Positions 63,782 through 64,000 of a stretch of DNA of 64,000 nucleotides are shown here, piece after piece. Under the pieces are notes generated by a model. That model saw nothing but the letters and a program-made list of their open reading frames with translations. It did not search any database and was not told the DNA's origin. Positions within the stretch are counted from its first letter, which is position 1. Each line of letters begins with the position of its first letter. Origin of the DNA: Zerene cesonia (lineage: Eukaryota > Arthropoda > Insecta > Lepidoptera > Pieridae); assembly GCF_012273895.1 (NCBI RefSeq), contig NC_052114.1, positions 7,359,927-7,423,926 of the forward strand, read 5' to 3'. The translations under genes were made by a program, and so were the position numbers.

Positions 63782-64000
63782 TGGTGGCTCAGTGGTGAGA
63801 ACCTCGGACTTTAAAATCGATAGGTCGGGGTTCGAGACCGGGCGAGCGTGCAGGAAATAAATAGATTTTTCAATTTATCTGCGCATGTAGATAACATCAC
63901 CACTGCTTAAAACGGTGAAGGAAAACATCGTGAGGAAACCGGCATGTCCGAGAATCAAAAGTTCGAGGACATGTGACATCTGCCAACCCGCACTTGGCCA
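63782..64000 (+). mobile_element. tRNA-derived SINE, cut by window end
   Basis: A box TGGCTCAGTGG (63785-63795) and B box GGTTCGAGACC (63829-63839), separated by 33 bases, form an internal pol III promoter. The body continues with TTTATCTGCGCATGTAGATA, ACATCACCACTGC, CATCGTGAGGAAACCGGCAT and TGACATCTGCCAACCCGCA, matching the minus-strand copy at 26805-27049. The 3' tail lies beyond the window. Confidence 0.85.

Overview
This is a window of AT-rich eukaryotic nuclear DNA with one recognisable protein-coding gene. It looks like an insect, most likely a moth or butterfly. Three things support that: the gene has large introns of 1.8 to 4.8 kb, its protein is closest to the insect (sulfateless) form of its family as far as I can judge from memory, and the DNA is scattered with short retroelement 3' tails (for example ACTAGCTGTGCC...CCGCGG, CTTTCTCTGTCCCTATGT and TCTGGAAGAGATC) of a style I know from lepidopteran genomes. 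The species cannot be told from the window.

Region 1 (1-24208, plus strand) holds the last seven coding exons of a heparan sulfate N-deacetylase/N-sulfotransferase (sulfateless/NDST). The exons are 2227-2389, 6510-6692, 9116-9336, 13323-13478, 17086-17202, 22032-22211 and 23989-24208. All splice sites are GT-AG, all phases fit, and the joined product reads 412 residues to a stop. It contains the end of the deacetylase half and the whole sulfotransferase domain with every catalytic residue I could place. The upstream exons lie before base 1. A 3' UTR of uncertain length follows.

Region 2 (about 26 kb to 64 kb) has no gene I can recognise on either strand. It holds a 5'-truncated tRNA-type SINE and a hairpin cassette near 26.6-27.05 kb, a LINE 3' end with a 37-nt poly(A) at 30.05 kb, a near-identical duplication on either side of a 1000-N gap (36.5-38.8 kb), a second 1000-N gap (40400-41399), two long copies of a retroelement tail ending in a TA microsatellite (42.0 and 46.2 kb; a tail-only copy lies at 3.85 kb), a small minisatellite at 50.5 kb, and a SINE cut by the window end. 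Both large gaps are exactly 1000 N, so they are scaffolding placeholders of unknown true size.

I found no new multi-gene system. The observations most worth a second look are a 73-bp insertion with a perfect 13-bp target-site duplication in an intron and a second copy 40 kb away, the hairpin cassette that occurs near a SINE at two distant loci, and the duplicated block around the assembly gap.
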